Source: an uncultured Oscillospiraceae bacterium (GTDB lineage Bacteria > Bacillota > Clostridia > Oscillospirales > Oscillospiraceae). Taken from it: DNA of 43,915 bases. Positions 26,448 to 34,168 of the stretch are shown here, one piece after another. Each line of letters starts with the position of its first letter. Position 1 is the first letter of the stretch. The stretch is taken from assembly GCA_910588105.1 (NCBI GenBank), contig CAJUQD010000021.1, positions 1 to 43,915 of the forward strand, written 5' to 3'. A program made the translations under genes and the position numbers. The notes under the pieces are model-generated. The model had not been told where the DNA came from and did not search any database. It saw nothing but the letters and a program-made list of their open reading frames with translations.

Positions 26448-29000
26448 TTACAGCGGGCAGGCGGCGGTGTGCGTGCCGCTGGGGTAAACCTTTTCCGTGC
26501 CGTTGGGGAGGGTGAGCTTACAGCGCGTCCCCATGGGAACCCGGACGGTGACGGAGAACGTGCCGTTTTCGATCTTCCAGTCCGCGCCGGCCTGGCCGTA
26601 GGGGGTGCGCACCGCCGCCCTGGCCCAAGTGAGGCCGCCGCCCAGAATGGGCCTGACCGCAAAGGTCTTGTACCCAGGCTCCACCGGCTCGATGCCCGCC
26701 ACCCGGCGGTAGAGGAAATCGCCCACCGCGCCGAAACCATAGTGGTTGTAGGAGATCATCATGTCGGTGCCATCGTCGCCGATGGGGCACACGCCGTTCT
26801 CGTCCAGGCCGTCCCACCGCTCCCACACGGTGGTGGCCCCCATCTTTATCTCGTACAGCCAGGAGGGACACCGGGTGTTGAGCAGCATCTTGTAGGCCGC
26901 GTCCGCCCGTCCGTTGTCCGCCAGGGCAAACAGGAGGTAAGGGGTTCCGGGGAAGCCGGTGCCGATGCAATAATCGTTCCGCTCCACCAGCCTGACCAGA
27001 TTGTCCACCGCCCCGGCCTTCACCTGGGGAGTTGGGAACATGTCCAGATACAGGGGCAGCACGTAGGCGGTCTGGAACTCCTCCAGCAGCTTCCCGTTTC
27101 CGTCGGTGAGCACCGAGCAGTAGGCGTCTGCCGTTTTTTCGCTCAGCTCCCGATAATAGGCCGCTTCCTCCTCCTCGCCCAGAATACCGGCGATTTTTGC
27201 CGCCAGGGCGCTGGTATTGCGCAGGGAGGCCGTCCCCGTCCATTTGACCCGCCCCTGCCACTGGCTCATTTGGGGCACGTCCGGGGCCACCCAGTCGCCG
27301 AAGCCCAGCACGCCGGGCATGTTCCAGATGTAGCGGTTTTTGCCCAGGCCAAAGCCGCACCAGAACCGGCAGGCCTTGATGTACTTCTTCATCACGGGGT
27401 ACATCCGGCGCAGGATCTCCACATCCCCCCGGGCTTGGTACTCCGCCCAGGGGACCAGCACGCACGCGTCCCCCCACCAGGCCACCGCCATCCGGGGCAT
27501 GGTGGTGGGAAAGCCGAAGCCCTGCGCCGGCACGGTGTTGGGGATGCCGCCGGTGGGCAGCTGCTCCGCCTCCACGTCCAGCAGCCACTTGTCTAAAAAC
27601 CGCCCCATGTCAAAGTTAAAGCAGGCGGTGGGGGCGAACACGGCGATGTCCCCCGTCCAGCCCATGCGCTCGTCCCGCTGGGGGCAGTCGGTGGGGATGT
27701 CCACCAGGTTGGACCTGGCGCTCCAGGTGATATTGCTCTGGAGCTGGTTGACCATCTCATTGGAACAGGCGAAGCTGCCCGTCTGCTCCAGGTCGGAATA
27801 GAGGGCCACCCCCGTGACCTCCACGTCCGCCTCGCCGACGCCCTCCACGCTGATGTAGCGGAAGCCCATGTAGGTCAGCCGGGGGGACCAGGTCTGCTCC
27901 CCGTCCGCGCAGGTGTAGGTTGCCGTGGCCTTGGCGGTGCGGAGGAACCGGGTGTTCAGCGTGCCGTCCGGGTTCAAAATCTCCGCGTGGCGCACCGTGA
28001 CCACCTGGCCCCGCTTCCCCTTCAGCTTCAGCTCCACCACCCCGGCGAAGTTCTGGCCGAAGTCATAGACCAGCGCGCCGTCAGGCTGCTTGTTGCGGCC
28101 CACCGGGGCAAACCGCTCCCGGGCCTTTACCGGCGCGCCGTAGTCCGCCGTGATACGGGGATGGACCCGCAGCCTCTCCTCCGCCGCCATGCGCCAGTGG
28201 ACGTCCTCGGGCCGGACGGTGGCGTCGTAGGTCTCGCCGTCGTAGAGGTCGGCCATTTTGTACGGCCCCTCCTCCGTAACCTCCCAGGTTTCGTCGGTGC
28301 CGACGGTCTCCACCCCGCCGTCCTCGTAGGTCAGGCGCAGCTCCAGCAGCAGGGCCTGGCGGTCGGCGGTCACCCGGTTGACCCGGGTGTAGATAAAGCT
28401 GCCCACCGCCCAGCCCCCGGCCACCACCGCCTGGATCACATCGTCCCCGGTGAGCAGGTCCGTCACGTCGTAGGTCTGGTATTGCAGGTTGGCCTGGTAG
28501 GAGGTGAATCCGGGGGCGAAATACCGGTCTCCCGCCTTTTGGCCGTTCACCGTCAGCTCATAGATGCCCATGGCGGTGGCGTAGATGCGGGCGCAGGCGA
28601 TCTTCCGGTCCGTCCTCACCCGCCTGCGGAAGGTCATGGGCTTGGGTGACACCTTTTTTTCGGTGAATTTGTACGCCGGGTCGCTGATCCATTTCCCCGT
28701 CCAGGGGGTGTCCAGCCGCCCGGTCTCAAAGGTAAGCTGCGCCCGGGCGGTCTCCCCGGCGTCGTCCTCCGCCGTGAGGGCGGCGGTGTAGACGGTAAAG
28801 GGCTCCAGCGGCGCCCCGCCATAGGGGACGGCGATCTGGCCCGCCGCCTCCCCCTCCCAGTCCCCCACCCGGAGGACGGCCCGCCTCAGCGCGGCCCCCT
28901 CCCGGCTGCTGTCCAAGGCGAAGGAAAACCGGGGCCGCCTCACATCGGTGACGCACCCCTGGGTCAGGTTTTCCACCGCGAAGCGGGTGATGTTCAGCAT
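26448..29000 (-). CDS. GH78 alpha-L-rhamnosidase
   Basis: This 850-residue enzyme hydrolyses terminal alpha-L-rhamnose. The order is typical of GH78: N-terminal beta domains (with the substrate-binding-like segment YELTVNGQKAGDRYFAPGFTSY), then the (alpha/alpha)6 catalytic barrel with the diagnostic DCPQRDERMGWTGD, and a C-terminal beta domain. There is no signal peptide, so it works in the cytoplasm on imported glycosides. GGGAGGT lies before ATG 29000. It is the first gene of the five-gene minus-strand operon (GH78, symporter, GH3, membrane protein, lipoprotein), and its promoter carries a direct repeat suited to the LytTR regulator encoded just upstream. Confidence 0.93.
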   Translation of the reverse strand: MLNITRFAVENLTQGCVTDVRRPRFSFALDSSREGAALRRAVLRVGDWEGEAAGQIAVPYGGAPLEPFTVYTAALTAEDDAGETARAQLTFETGRLDTPWTGKWISDPAYKFTEKKVSPKPMTFRRRVRTDRKIACARIYATAMGIYELTVNGQKAGDRYFAPGFTSYQANLQYQTYDVTDLLTGDDVIQAVVAGGWAVGSFIYTRVNRVTADRQALLLELRLTYEDGGVETVGTDETWEVTEEGPYKMADLYDGETYDATVRPEDVHWRMAAEERLRVHPRITADYGAPVKARERFAPVGRNKQPDGALVYDFGQNFAGVVELKLKGKRGQVVTVRHAEILNPDGTLNTRFLRTAKATATYTCADGEQTWSPRLTYMGFRYISVEGVGEADVEVTGVALYSDLEQTGSFACSNEMVNQLQSNITWSARSNLVDIPTDCPQRDERMGWTGDIAVFAPTACFNFDMGRFLDKWLLDVEAEQLPTGGIPNTVPAQGFGFPTTMPRMAVAWWGDACVLVPWAEYQARGDVEILRRMYPVMKKYIKACRFWCGFGLGKNRYIWNMPGVLGFGDWVAPDVPQMSQWQGRVKWTGTASLRNTSALAAKIAGILGEEEEAAYYRELSEKTADAYCSVLTDGNGKLLEEFQTAYVLPLYLDMFPTPQVKAGAVDNLVRLVERNDYCIGTGFPGTPYLLFALADNGRADAAYKMLLNTRCPSWLYEIKMGATTVWERWDGLDENGVCPIGDDGTDMMISYNHYGFGAVGDFLYRRVAGIEPVEPGYKTFAVRPILGGGLTWARAAVRTPYGQAGADWKIENGTFSVTVRVPMGTRCKLTLPNGTEKVYPSGTHTAACPL

Positions 29001-29081
29001 TTGGCATACCTCCCTGTCTCACTGTCAAGGCAATTATGGTCAAGCTGGTTCCACACGGCTCACTCTATCGTTTCTGCTGAA

Positions 29082-29087
29082 AGTATA
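29082..29087 (-). promoter_or_regulatory. -10 element of the rhamnosidase operon
   Basis: TATACT on the minus strand at 29082-29087 is a good -10. No consensus -35 lies 16-18 bases upstream (the hexamer is about CTCAAA), which fits a promoter that needs an activator. Confidence 0.55.
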
Positions 29088-29118
29088 GCAAATCCCATCC
29101 CGGTTTTGAGCGAAATTT

Positions 29119-29152
29119 CACAAGCTGTCGGTTTTCACGCACAAGCGGTTGG
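29119..29152 (-). promoter_or_regulatory. Tandem 13-bp direct repeats, candidate LytTR-regulator site
   Basis: CACAAGCTGTCGG (29119-29131) and CACAAGCGGTTGG (29140-29152), read on the + strand, agree at 11 of 13 positions and start exactly 21 bp apart, two helical turns. They lie about 32 bp beyond the rhamnosidase -10, next to the missing -35. LytTR regulators bind pairs of direct repeats with about this spacing just upstream of -35 elements. Confidence 0.6.
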
Positions 29153-29179
29153 GATATTCGTTGGTTTTTACAAATAGGA

Positions 29180-29216
29180 GGCCCGGATATTTGGCATTTC
29201 GCCGAATATCCGGGCC
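29180..29216 (-). terminator. Hairpin after the sensor kinase gene
   Basis: GGCCCGGATATTTGGC (29180-29195) pairs with GCCGAATATCCGGGCC (29201-29216) with one T:G wobble. It lies just after the kinase stop. The tract beyond it on the minus strand is only partly T-rich, so termination may be incomplete. Confidence 0.65.
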
Positions 29217-29225
29217 CCTTCCTGT

Positions 29226-30563
29226 TTATTCCACCGCTTGCCCCGCCTGCCCGGCGGGGATGGGGATCATGATCCCCAGGGTGAACCATCCGTCCTCCGC
29301 CTGGACCGTGGCCGAACCGCCGTACCGCTCGGCGGTGGCCCGGATGCTCTTCAGGCCGTAGCCGTGGAGGCTTTTGTCCCCCTTGGTGGTGCGTGGCAGC
29401 TCGCCCCGCACCACCAAGCTGTCCACGCAGCGGTTTTCCACCTTGACGCACAAAAACCCCTTCTGCCGCCCCACCGACAGCCGGATGAGCCGCTGCTCCG
29501 GGTCGGGGAGCACAGCCACCCCCTCGATGGCGTTGTCCAGGGCGTTGCCGAACAGGGCGCTCACCTCCACCACCCCCATGAAGTCCAGCGCCCCGCCGTC
29601 CGCCAGGCTGGTCAGGGTGATGCCGTGCTCCAGGCAGTAGGCGGTTTTGGAGGCCAGGATGGCGTCCAGCACCTTGTTGCCCGTCTGGTTCCGGCTCTCA
29701 TACGCCCGGATGTCCCGCTCGATCTGGTCCAGGCAGTCCAGCTTCTGCTCCGTCCCCAGGTCCGCCCGGAGCACCGCGATCTGGTGCTTCAGGTCGTGGT
29801 ATTTCCGATTAACCATGTCGATGGACTCCTGGCTTCGCTGGTAGCTGGCGTATTGCAGGTCCAGCACGTTTTGCAGGGCGTTCACCTCCCGCAGGGCGTG
29901 GAACTGGCACAGCTGGAGGTGGTAGGCGTATAAAATGGCCACGCCCCCCAGGTAGGCGATGGTGCGGATGGTGAACGCGTCCGCCTCCGCGGTGGCGGCA
30001 AAGGGGGTCTCCACCGACGAATAGCTCAGGCTGCTCAGGATATAGATCACCAGGGCCACCGCCGCCGCGCCCAGGCAGGTGGCCCGGGTGATGTCCAGCT
30101 CCTGCATCTCCCGGCGGCGGCCCCGCTCCAAAAGCCACATGGCGGCGTACACCGCGCCCCCCACCGCCAGCATGAACGCCGCCTCCGCCCAGAAGGGCGC
30201 CAGCCACCCCAGCCGGCCCCGGTAATAGCTGTAGAGCTGCCACGCCAGCGACACCGTGAAGCCCCCCAGGATAAACGCCCGGGCGCAGTAGTACAGGCGG
30301 CCCCGCCAGTCCCCCTTGTGGATCAGCGCGAAGGGGAGCAGGGTCAGCCCGGCAAAGCCCGCCATCCCCAGGTTGAACGCCAGCCCCTCCTGGGGGGCGA
30401 TCATCCCCATGTAGGGCAGCTGCACCGCCAGCAGGGCCAAGGCCGCCGCCGCGCACCTCCCCCGCCCCCACCGGCGGGGGAGCAGGCTCAGGTACAAAAG
30501 GCAGGACTGCCAGTGGAACACCGCCGTCCATACCGGCGGGATGTTGTGCAGCTCGCCGCTCAT
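29226..30563 (-). CDS. HPK10 (AgrC-like) membrane sensor histidine kinase
   Basis: This 445-residue protein has six or seven membrane helices in its first 240 residues with only short loops outside, then a coiled linker and a GHKL kinase core. The H-box is KYHDLKHQIAVLR, the N-box NALDNAIEG and the G-box GYGLKSI, all of the AgrC/HPK10 type that pairs with LytTR regulators. AgrC itself senses a peptide; here the signal is unknown, and the neighbouring sugar genes suggest a glycoside or its breakdown product. ATG 30563 overlaps the regulator stop (ATGA), so the two are translationally coupled. Confidence 0.88.
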   Translation of the reverse strand: MSGELHNIPPVWTAVFHWQSCLLYLSLLPRRWGRGRCAAAALALLAVQLPYMGMIAPQEGLAFNLGMAGFAGLTLLPFALIHKGDWRGRLYYCARAFILGGFTVSLAWQLYSYYRGRLGWLAPFWAEAAFMLAVGGAVYAAMWLLERGRRREMQELDITRATCLGAAAVALVIYILSSLSYSSVETPFAATAEADAFTIRTIAYLGGVAILYAYHLQLCQFHALREVNALQNVLDLQYASYQRSQESIDMVNRKYHDLKHQIAVLRADLGTEQKLDCLDQIERDIRAYESRNQTGNKVLDAILASKTAYCLEHGITLTSLADGGALDFMGVVEVSALFGNALDNAIEGVAVLPDPEQRLIRLSVGRQKGFLCVKVENRCVDSLVVRGELPRTTKGDKSLHGYGLKSIRATAERYGGSATVQAEDGWFTLGIMIPIPAGQAGQAVE

Positions 30564-31270
30564 TGGCCCACCTCGTTGATATAGCGGTTGAAGGCGGCCA
30601 AAAACTCCTTCCGGCGCGCCCGGCTCACCTGGACCGTCTCCCCGTGAACCACCGCGTCCCCCTCCACAATGGCGGACACGTGCTCCAGATTCACCAGAAC
30701 CCCCTTGCCGCAGCGGAAAAACCAGCTGTCCGCCAGGGCGGCCTCCAGCTCCTTCATGGTCCCCGTGCCGCTCAGCCGCCCGTCCGCCGTGTGGTAGCTC
30801 AGGCTGTGGCCGTCCGCCTCAATGTAGTAGATCCGGGCGCAGTCCACCCTCTGGGCCCCGTTTTTGCCGCCGATGGACACATACCGGCTTTTCCGGCGGC
30901 GCAGGCGGCCCATGGCCCGGCTCATGCTCTTAGCGAAGGCCGGGTAGGACACCGGCTTGAGCACATAGTCCAGCGCGTCCACTTCGTAGCCCTTCACCGC
31001 GTAGGCGGCCAGGCTGGTGATGAAGATGATGAGTACCTGGTCGTCCACCTCCCGGATCTCCCGGGCGGCGGTCATGCCATCTACAAACTTCATCTGGATG
31101 TCCATCAGGATGACATCGTACTGGGCCCGGTAGCTGCTGATGATGCTGTCCCCGTCCCCAAAGGTACAGACCTTGAACTCCTCCCCCGACGCCTGGGAAT
31201 AGCGGTCCAGATAGTCCAGAATCTGCCGCTGGAAGCCCGGGTCGTCCTCCACCAACGCAATATGTGTCAC
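30560..31270 (-). CDS. LytTR-family response regulator
   Basis: This 236-residue regulator has a receiver domain (acidic pair in VEDD, phosphoacceptor D57 in VILMDIQM, conserved lysine in DYVLKPV) and a C-terminal LytTR DNA-binding domain (about 135-236: RYVSIGGKNGAQRVDCARIYYIEADGHS ... NLEHVSAI). LytTR proteins bind tandem direct repeats, and such a pair lies upstream of the rhamnosidase promoter one gene away. The start is a GTG: either 31270 or 31273 fits the GGGGAGGGG site, and the longer open frame upstream adds no domain. It is co-transcribed with the kinase. Confidence 0.88.
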   Translation of the reverse strand: MTHIALVEDDPGFQRQILDYLDRYSQASGEEFKVCTFGDGDSIISSYRAQYDVILMDIQMKFVDGMTAAREIREVDDQVLIIFITSLAAYAVKGYEVDALDYVLKPVSYPAFAKSMSRAMGRLRRRKSRYVSIGGKNGAQRVDCARIYYIEADGHSLSYHTADGRLSGTGTMKELEAALADSWFFRCGKGVLVNLEHVSAIVEGDAVVHGETVQVSRARRKEFLAAFNRYINEVGQ

Positions 31271-31311
31271 CACGTGCCCCTCCCCCTGGTACAGATAACC
31301 TCTCACTTTGA

Positions 31312-31339
31312 TTGTATAGCATTTTGGCAAAAAAGCAAG
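31312..31339 (-). promoter_or_regulatory. Promoter of the two-component operon
   Basis: On the minus strand, TTGCTT (31334-31339), a 16-base spacer and TACAAT (31312-31317) precede the regulator gene. Confidence 0.55.
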
Positions 31340-31388
31340 GACTTGATTTGCCCCGCCCCATCCTTTCTTGCAATTCCCTCCCCCTCCC

Positions 31389-31418
31389 TTGACAATCCAG
31401 CGGGTTTTGGGCTAGCAT
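31389..31418 (+). promoter_or_regulatory. Promoter of the GH2 glycosidase gene
   Basis: TTGACA (31389-31394), an 18-base spacer and TAGCAT (31413-31418) lie about 37 bases before the ATG at 31455, which follows AAAAGGAG. No copy of the CACAAGC repeat was seen here. Confidence 0.6.
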
Positions 31419-31454
31419 AGGATACACATCAACGGAAAAGGAGCTGTTTGCGAT

Positions 31455-33857
31455 ATGCGGGCCACCCAATTTAACGACGGCTGGCGGGTAAAACGCCTGG
31501 GCGAGGACGGCCCCGGCGCGCCCGTCACCCTGCCCCACGACGCCATGATCTCCGAACCCCGCACGGAGCTGTCCGCCGGGGGGATCAACACCGGCTGGTA
31601 CGAGGGGCACGACTACATTTACACCAGGACCTTCTCCCCGGACAGGGCGCTGGCGGCCAAAGCCGCCGTGTTGGAGTTCGAGGGAGTGTACCACAACGCG
31701 GAGGTGCGGCTCAACGGGGAAGCGCTGGCCTTCCGGCCCTACGGCTACACCAACTTCTACGTGGATTTGACGGGCAAACTGCGCCCGGACGAGGAGAACA
31801 CGCTGGAGGTTACCGCCCGCAACGCCGACCAGCCCAACTCCCGCTGGTACTCCGGGGCGGGCATCTACCGGCCCGTCACCCTGTGGACGGCGGAGGGGGG
31901 GCATGTCAAGCCCAACGGGGTGAAGATCCGCACCCTCTCCCTGGAGCCTGCCCAGATCGAGGTGCGGGTGGAGACCGCGGGGGCGGGGCCGGTGTCCGTG
32001 GCCATCCTGGACGGCGGGCGGGAGCTGGCCTCCGCCTCCGGCCAGACCAAGGGGCGCTTTGCCTTCACCCTCACCCTGGACGGAGCCAGGCCCTGGAGCC
32101 CGGACCATCCCCAGCTCTACGCCTGCCGGGTGCGCTTCGGCGGGGATGAGGTGACGGAACCCTTCGGCCTGCGCACCCTGGCCTGGCGGAAGGACGGCCT
32201 GCTGCTCAACGGGGAGCGGGTCATCCTCCGGGGGGCCTGTATCCACCACGACAACGGCGTGCTGGGCGCCTGCTGCTATGAGGACGCGGAGCGGCGGAAG
32301 ATCCGCATTTTGAAGGAAAACGGCTACAACGCCGTCCGCTCCGCCCACAACCCCTGCTCCAAGTTCCTGCTGGACGCCTGCGACCAGCTGGGCATGCTGG
32401 TGATGGACGAGTACATCGACCACTGGTACATCCACAAGACGGAGCACGACTACGTGGACTACTTCCCCGACTGGTGGCGGCAGGACCTGGCGGACATGGT
32501 GGACAAGGACTATAACCATCCCAGCGTCATCCTGTACTCCACCGGCAACGAGGTGAGCGAGACCGCCCAGGAGCGGGGCATCCAGCTCACCGGGGAGCTG
32601 ACGGAGCATCTCCACCGGCTGGACCCCACCCGGCCCGTCACCTGCGGGGTGAACATCTTCTTCAACTTCCTCAGCTCCGTGGGCTTCGGGGTATACAGCG
32701 ACGAGAGGGCAAAAAAGGAGGCCGAACAGGCTGAAAAGGCCCAGGCTTCCGGGGGAAAAGCGAAAAAGAGGGCTGTGGGCAGCCAGTTTTTCAACAACCT
32801 GGCCGGCCTGATGGGGGACGGCTTCATGAAGTTTGGGGCCACCCTGCCCCCCTGCGACTGGCGCACCCGGGGGGCCTTCGCCAACATGGATGTGGCGGGC
32901 TACAATTACGGCATCGACCGCTACGTCCACGATTTGAAAAAATACCCGGACCGGCTGATTTTAGGCAGCGAAACCTTCTGCTCCGACGCCTACCGTTTTT
33001 ACGAGCTGGCAAAAAAAGAGCCCCGGATCATCGGGGACTTTGTGTGGGCCGGAATGGACTACCTGGGCGAGGTGGGGGTGGGCTCCTGGGAGTACGCCGA
33101 CTACGCCCCCGACTTCTCCCACGGCCCGGGGTGGGTGACGGCAGGCTCCGGCCGCATCGACCTGACGGGCCTCCCCCTGGGCGAAGCGTACTATACCCGG
33201 GTGGCGCTGGAGCGGGAGCCGGGCCCCTTTATCGCCGTGTGCCCGGTAAACCACACGGGGGACAGGCACTCCCCCTCCGCCTGGAAGATGTCCAACGCCA
33301 TGCCCAGCTGGAGCTGGCGGGGGTGCGCGGGGAAACCCGCCAACGTGGAGGTGTACGCCCGGGCCCACAGCGTGGAGCTGCTGGTCAACGGCAAAAGCGT
33401 GGGCAAAAAGGTGCTGAAAAGGAATTGCATTGCCAGATTCCGCTGTACCTACGAGGACGGCACGGTGGAGGCGGTGAGCTATGACGCCTCTGGGAAGGAA
33501 CTGAGCCGCACTGCCCTGCGTACCGCCGGCCCGGAGACGGAGCTGCGGGCCATTCCCGAAACGGAGCGGGTAAAACCTGATGGGCTGGCCTACATCCGGC
33601 TGCAATATACCGATGAAAACGGCACATTGAAGCCGCTGGAGCGGGGTATTTTGTCCGTGGAGGTGTCCGGCGGAAAGCTGCTGGGGTTGGGCAGCGCCTG
33701 CCCCTACAACGAGCTGGGCTACTGCGGCACTAAAACCGACACCTACTACGGCCAGGCGCTGGCGGTGGTGCGGGCCGGGGAGGGCGGCGCGGTGGAACTG
33801 CGCGTCGCCGACGGCAGGCTCTCCGGCAGCATCGCCATTCCGGTGGCGGCTGAATAA
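31455..33857 (+). CDS. GH2 beta-galactosidase / beta-glucuronidase-like enzyme
   Basis: This 800-residue cytoplasmic enzyme has the GH2 layout: an N-terminal jelly-roll (WYEGHDYIYTRTF, RWYSGAGIYRPV), an Ig-like domain, a TIM barrel, and C-terminal beta domains with VEVYARAHSVELLVNGKSVGKK. The acid/base is E366 in YSTGNEVSE and the likely nucleophile is E506 in LGSETFCSD. A charged insert (about 418-440, rich in A, K and E) interrupts the barrel; similar inserts are common in Firmicute GH2 proteins. No signal peptide is present. Whether it cleaves galactose, glucuronic acid or another sugar cannot be told by eye. It is divergent from the two-component operon, so it may be part of the same regulon. 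Confidence 0.88.
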   Translation: MRATQFNDGWRVKRLGEDGPGAPVTLPHDAMISEPRTELSAGGINTGWYEGHDYIYTRTFSPDRALAAKAAVLEFEGVYHNAEVRLNGEALAFRPYGYTNFYVDLTGKLRPDEENTLEVTARNADQPNSRWYSGAGIYRPVTLWTAEGGHVKPNGVKIRTLSLEPAQIEVRVETAGAGPVSVAILDGGRELASASGQTKGRFAFTLTLDGARPWSPDHPQLYACRVRFGGDEVTEPFGLRTLAWRKDGLLLNGERVILRGACIHHDNGVLGACCYEDAERRKIRILKENGYNAVRSAHNPCSKFLLDACDQLGMLVMDEYIDHWYIHKTEHDYVDYFPDWWRQDLADMVDKDYNHPSVILYSTGNEVSETAQERGIQLTGELTEHLHRLDPTRPVTCGVNIFFNFLSSVGFGVYSDERAKKEAEQAEKAQASGGKAKKRAVGSQFFNNLAGLMGDGFMKFGATLPPCDWRTRGAFANMDVAGYNYGIDRYVHDLKKYPDRLILGSETFCSDAYRFYELAKKEPRIIGDFVWAGMDYLGEVGVGSWEYADYAPDFSHGPGWVTAGSGRIDLTGLPLGEAYYTRVALEREPGPFIAVCPVNHTGDRHSPSAWKMSNAMPSWSWRGCAGKPANVEVYARAHSVELLVNGKSVGKKVLKRNCIARFRCTYEDGTVEAVSYDASGKELSRTALRTAGPETELRAIPETERVKPDGLAYIRLQYTDENGTLKPLERGILSVEVSGGKLLGLGSACPYNELGYCGTKTDTYYGQALAVVRAGEGGAVELRVADGRLSGSIAIPVAAE

Positions 33858-33886
33858 GAGGCAGTCAGGCCCGAACGGCAAAATGA

Positions 33887-33914
33887 GAAGGCCCCCGCTG
33901 ACTCGGGGGCCTTC
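33887..33914. terminator. Hairpin terminator shared by GH2 and the small lipoprotein gene
   Basis: GAAGGCCCCCG (33887-33897) pairs with CGGGGGCCTTC (33904-33914). The minus strand continues CTCATTTT, so it works better for the minus-strand small lipoprotein gene. It ends the GH2 unit as well. Confidence 0.75.
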
Positions 33915-33928
33915 CTGTCATTCCAGAC

Positions 33929-34083
33929 TCAATTCCAAACAGGGGGTTCCGCCGCCGCGTCCTCCAGCACTCGCAGCAGCAGCCTTCCAAAGGCCGTCTC
34001 CCCCATGGCCTCCTCCCTGTCCCGCAGGCGGGAAGCCCCAGCGCCAGGAGCTGCGCCAGCAGGATAGCGGAAAGGCGTTTCAT
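33929..34083 (-). pseudogene. Small lipoprotein gene with one frameshift
   Basis: The ATG at 34083 opens a lipoprotein signal sequence, MKRLSAILLAQLLALGLPAC. The frame then drifts through the terminator hairpin. Adding one G to the short G run after TGC keeps a sensible frame (GDREEAMGETAFGRLLLRVL ...) that stops at 33929-33931, just before the terminator. The intact product would be about 51 residues. Its own promoter is visible upstream. I do not know its function. The missing G resembles the indels in the ABC gene, so sequencing error is a real alternative to decay. Positions 33858-34168 hold only this gene, its promoter and the terminator. Confidence 0.45.
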
Positions 34084-34116
34084 TTTGCACCACCCATATC
34101 TGTCAAGGATGTCCCT

Positions 34117-34145
34117 ATCTTATGCCTTGGAACCCCCCTAGTCAA
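34117..34145 (-). promoter_or_regulatory. Promoter of the small lipoprotein gene
   Basis: On the minus strand, TTGACT (34140-34145), a 17-base spacer and TAAGAT (34117-34122) form a good promoter about 34 bases before the ATG at 34083. It lies in the gap after the methyltransferase stop. Confidence 0.6.
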
Positions 34146-34168
34146 GCCGTTCCCCGCCAGTTTAGCCC

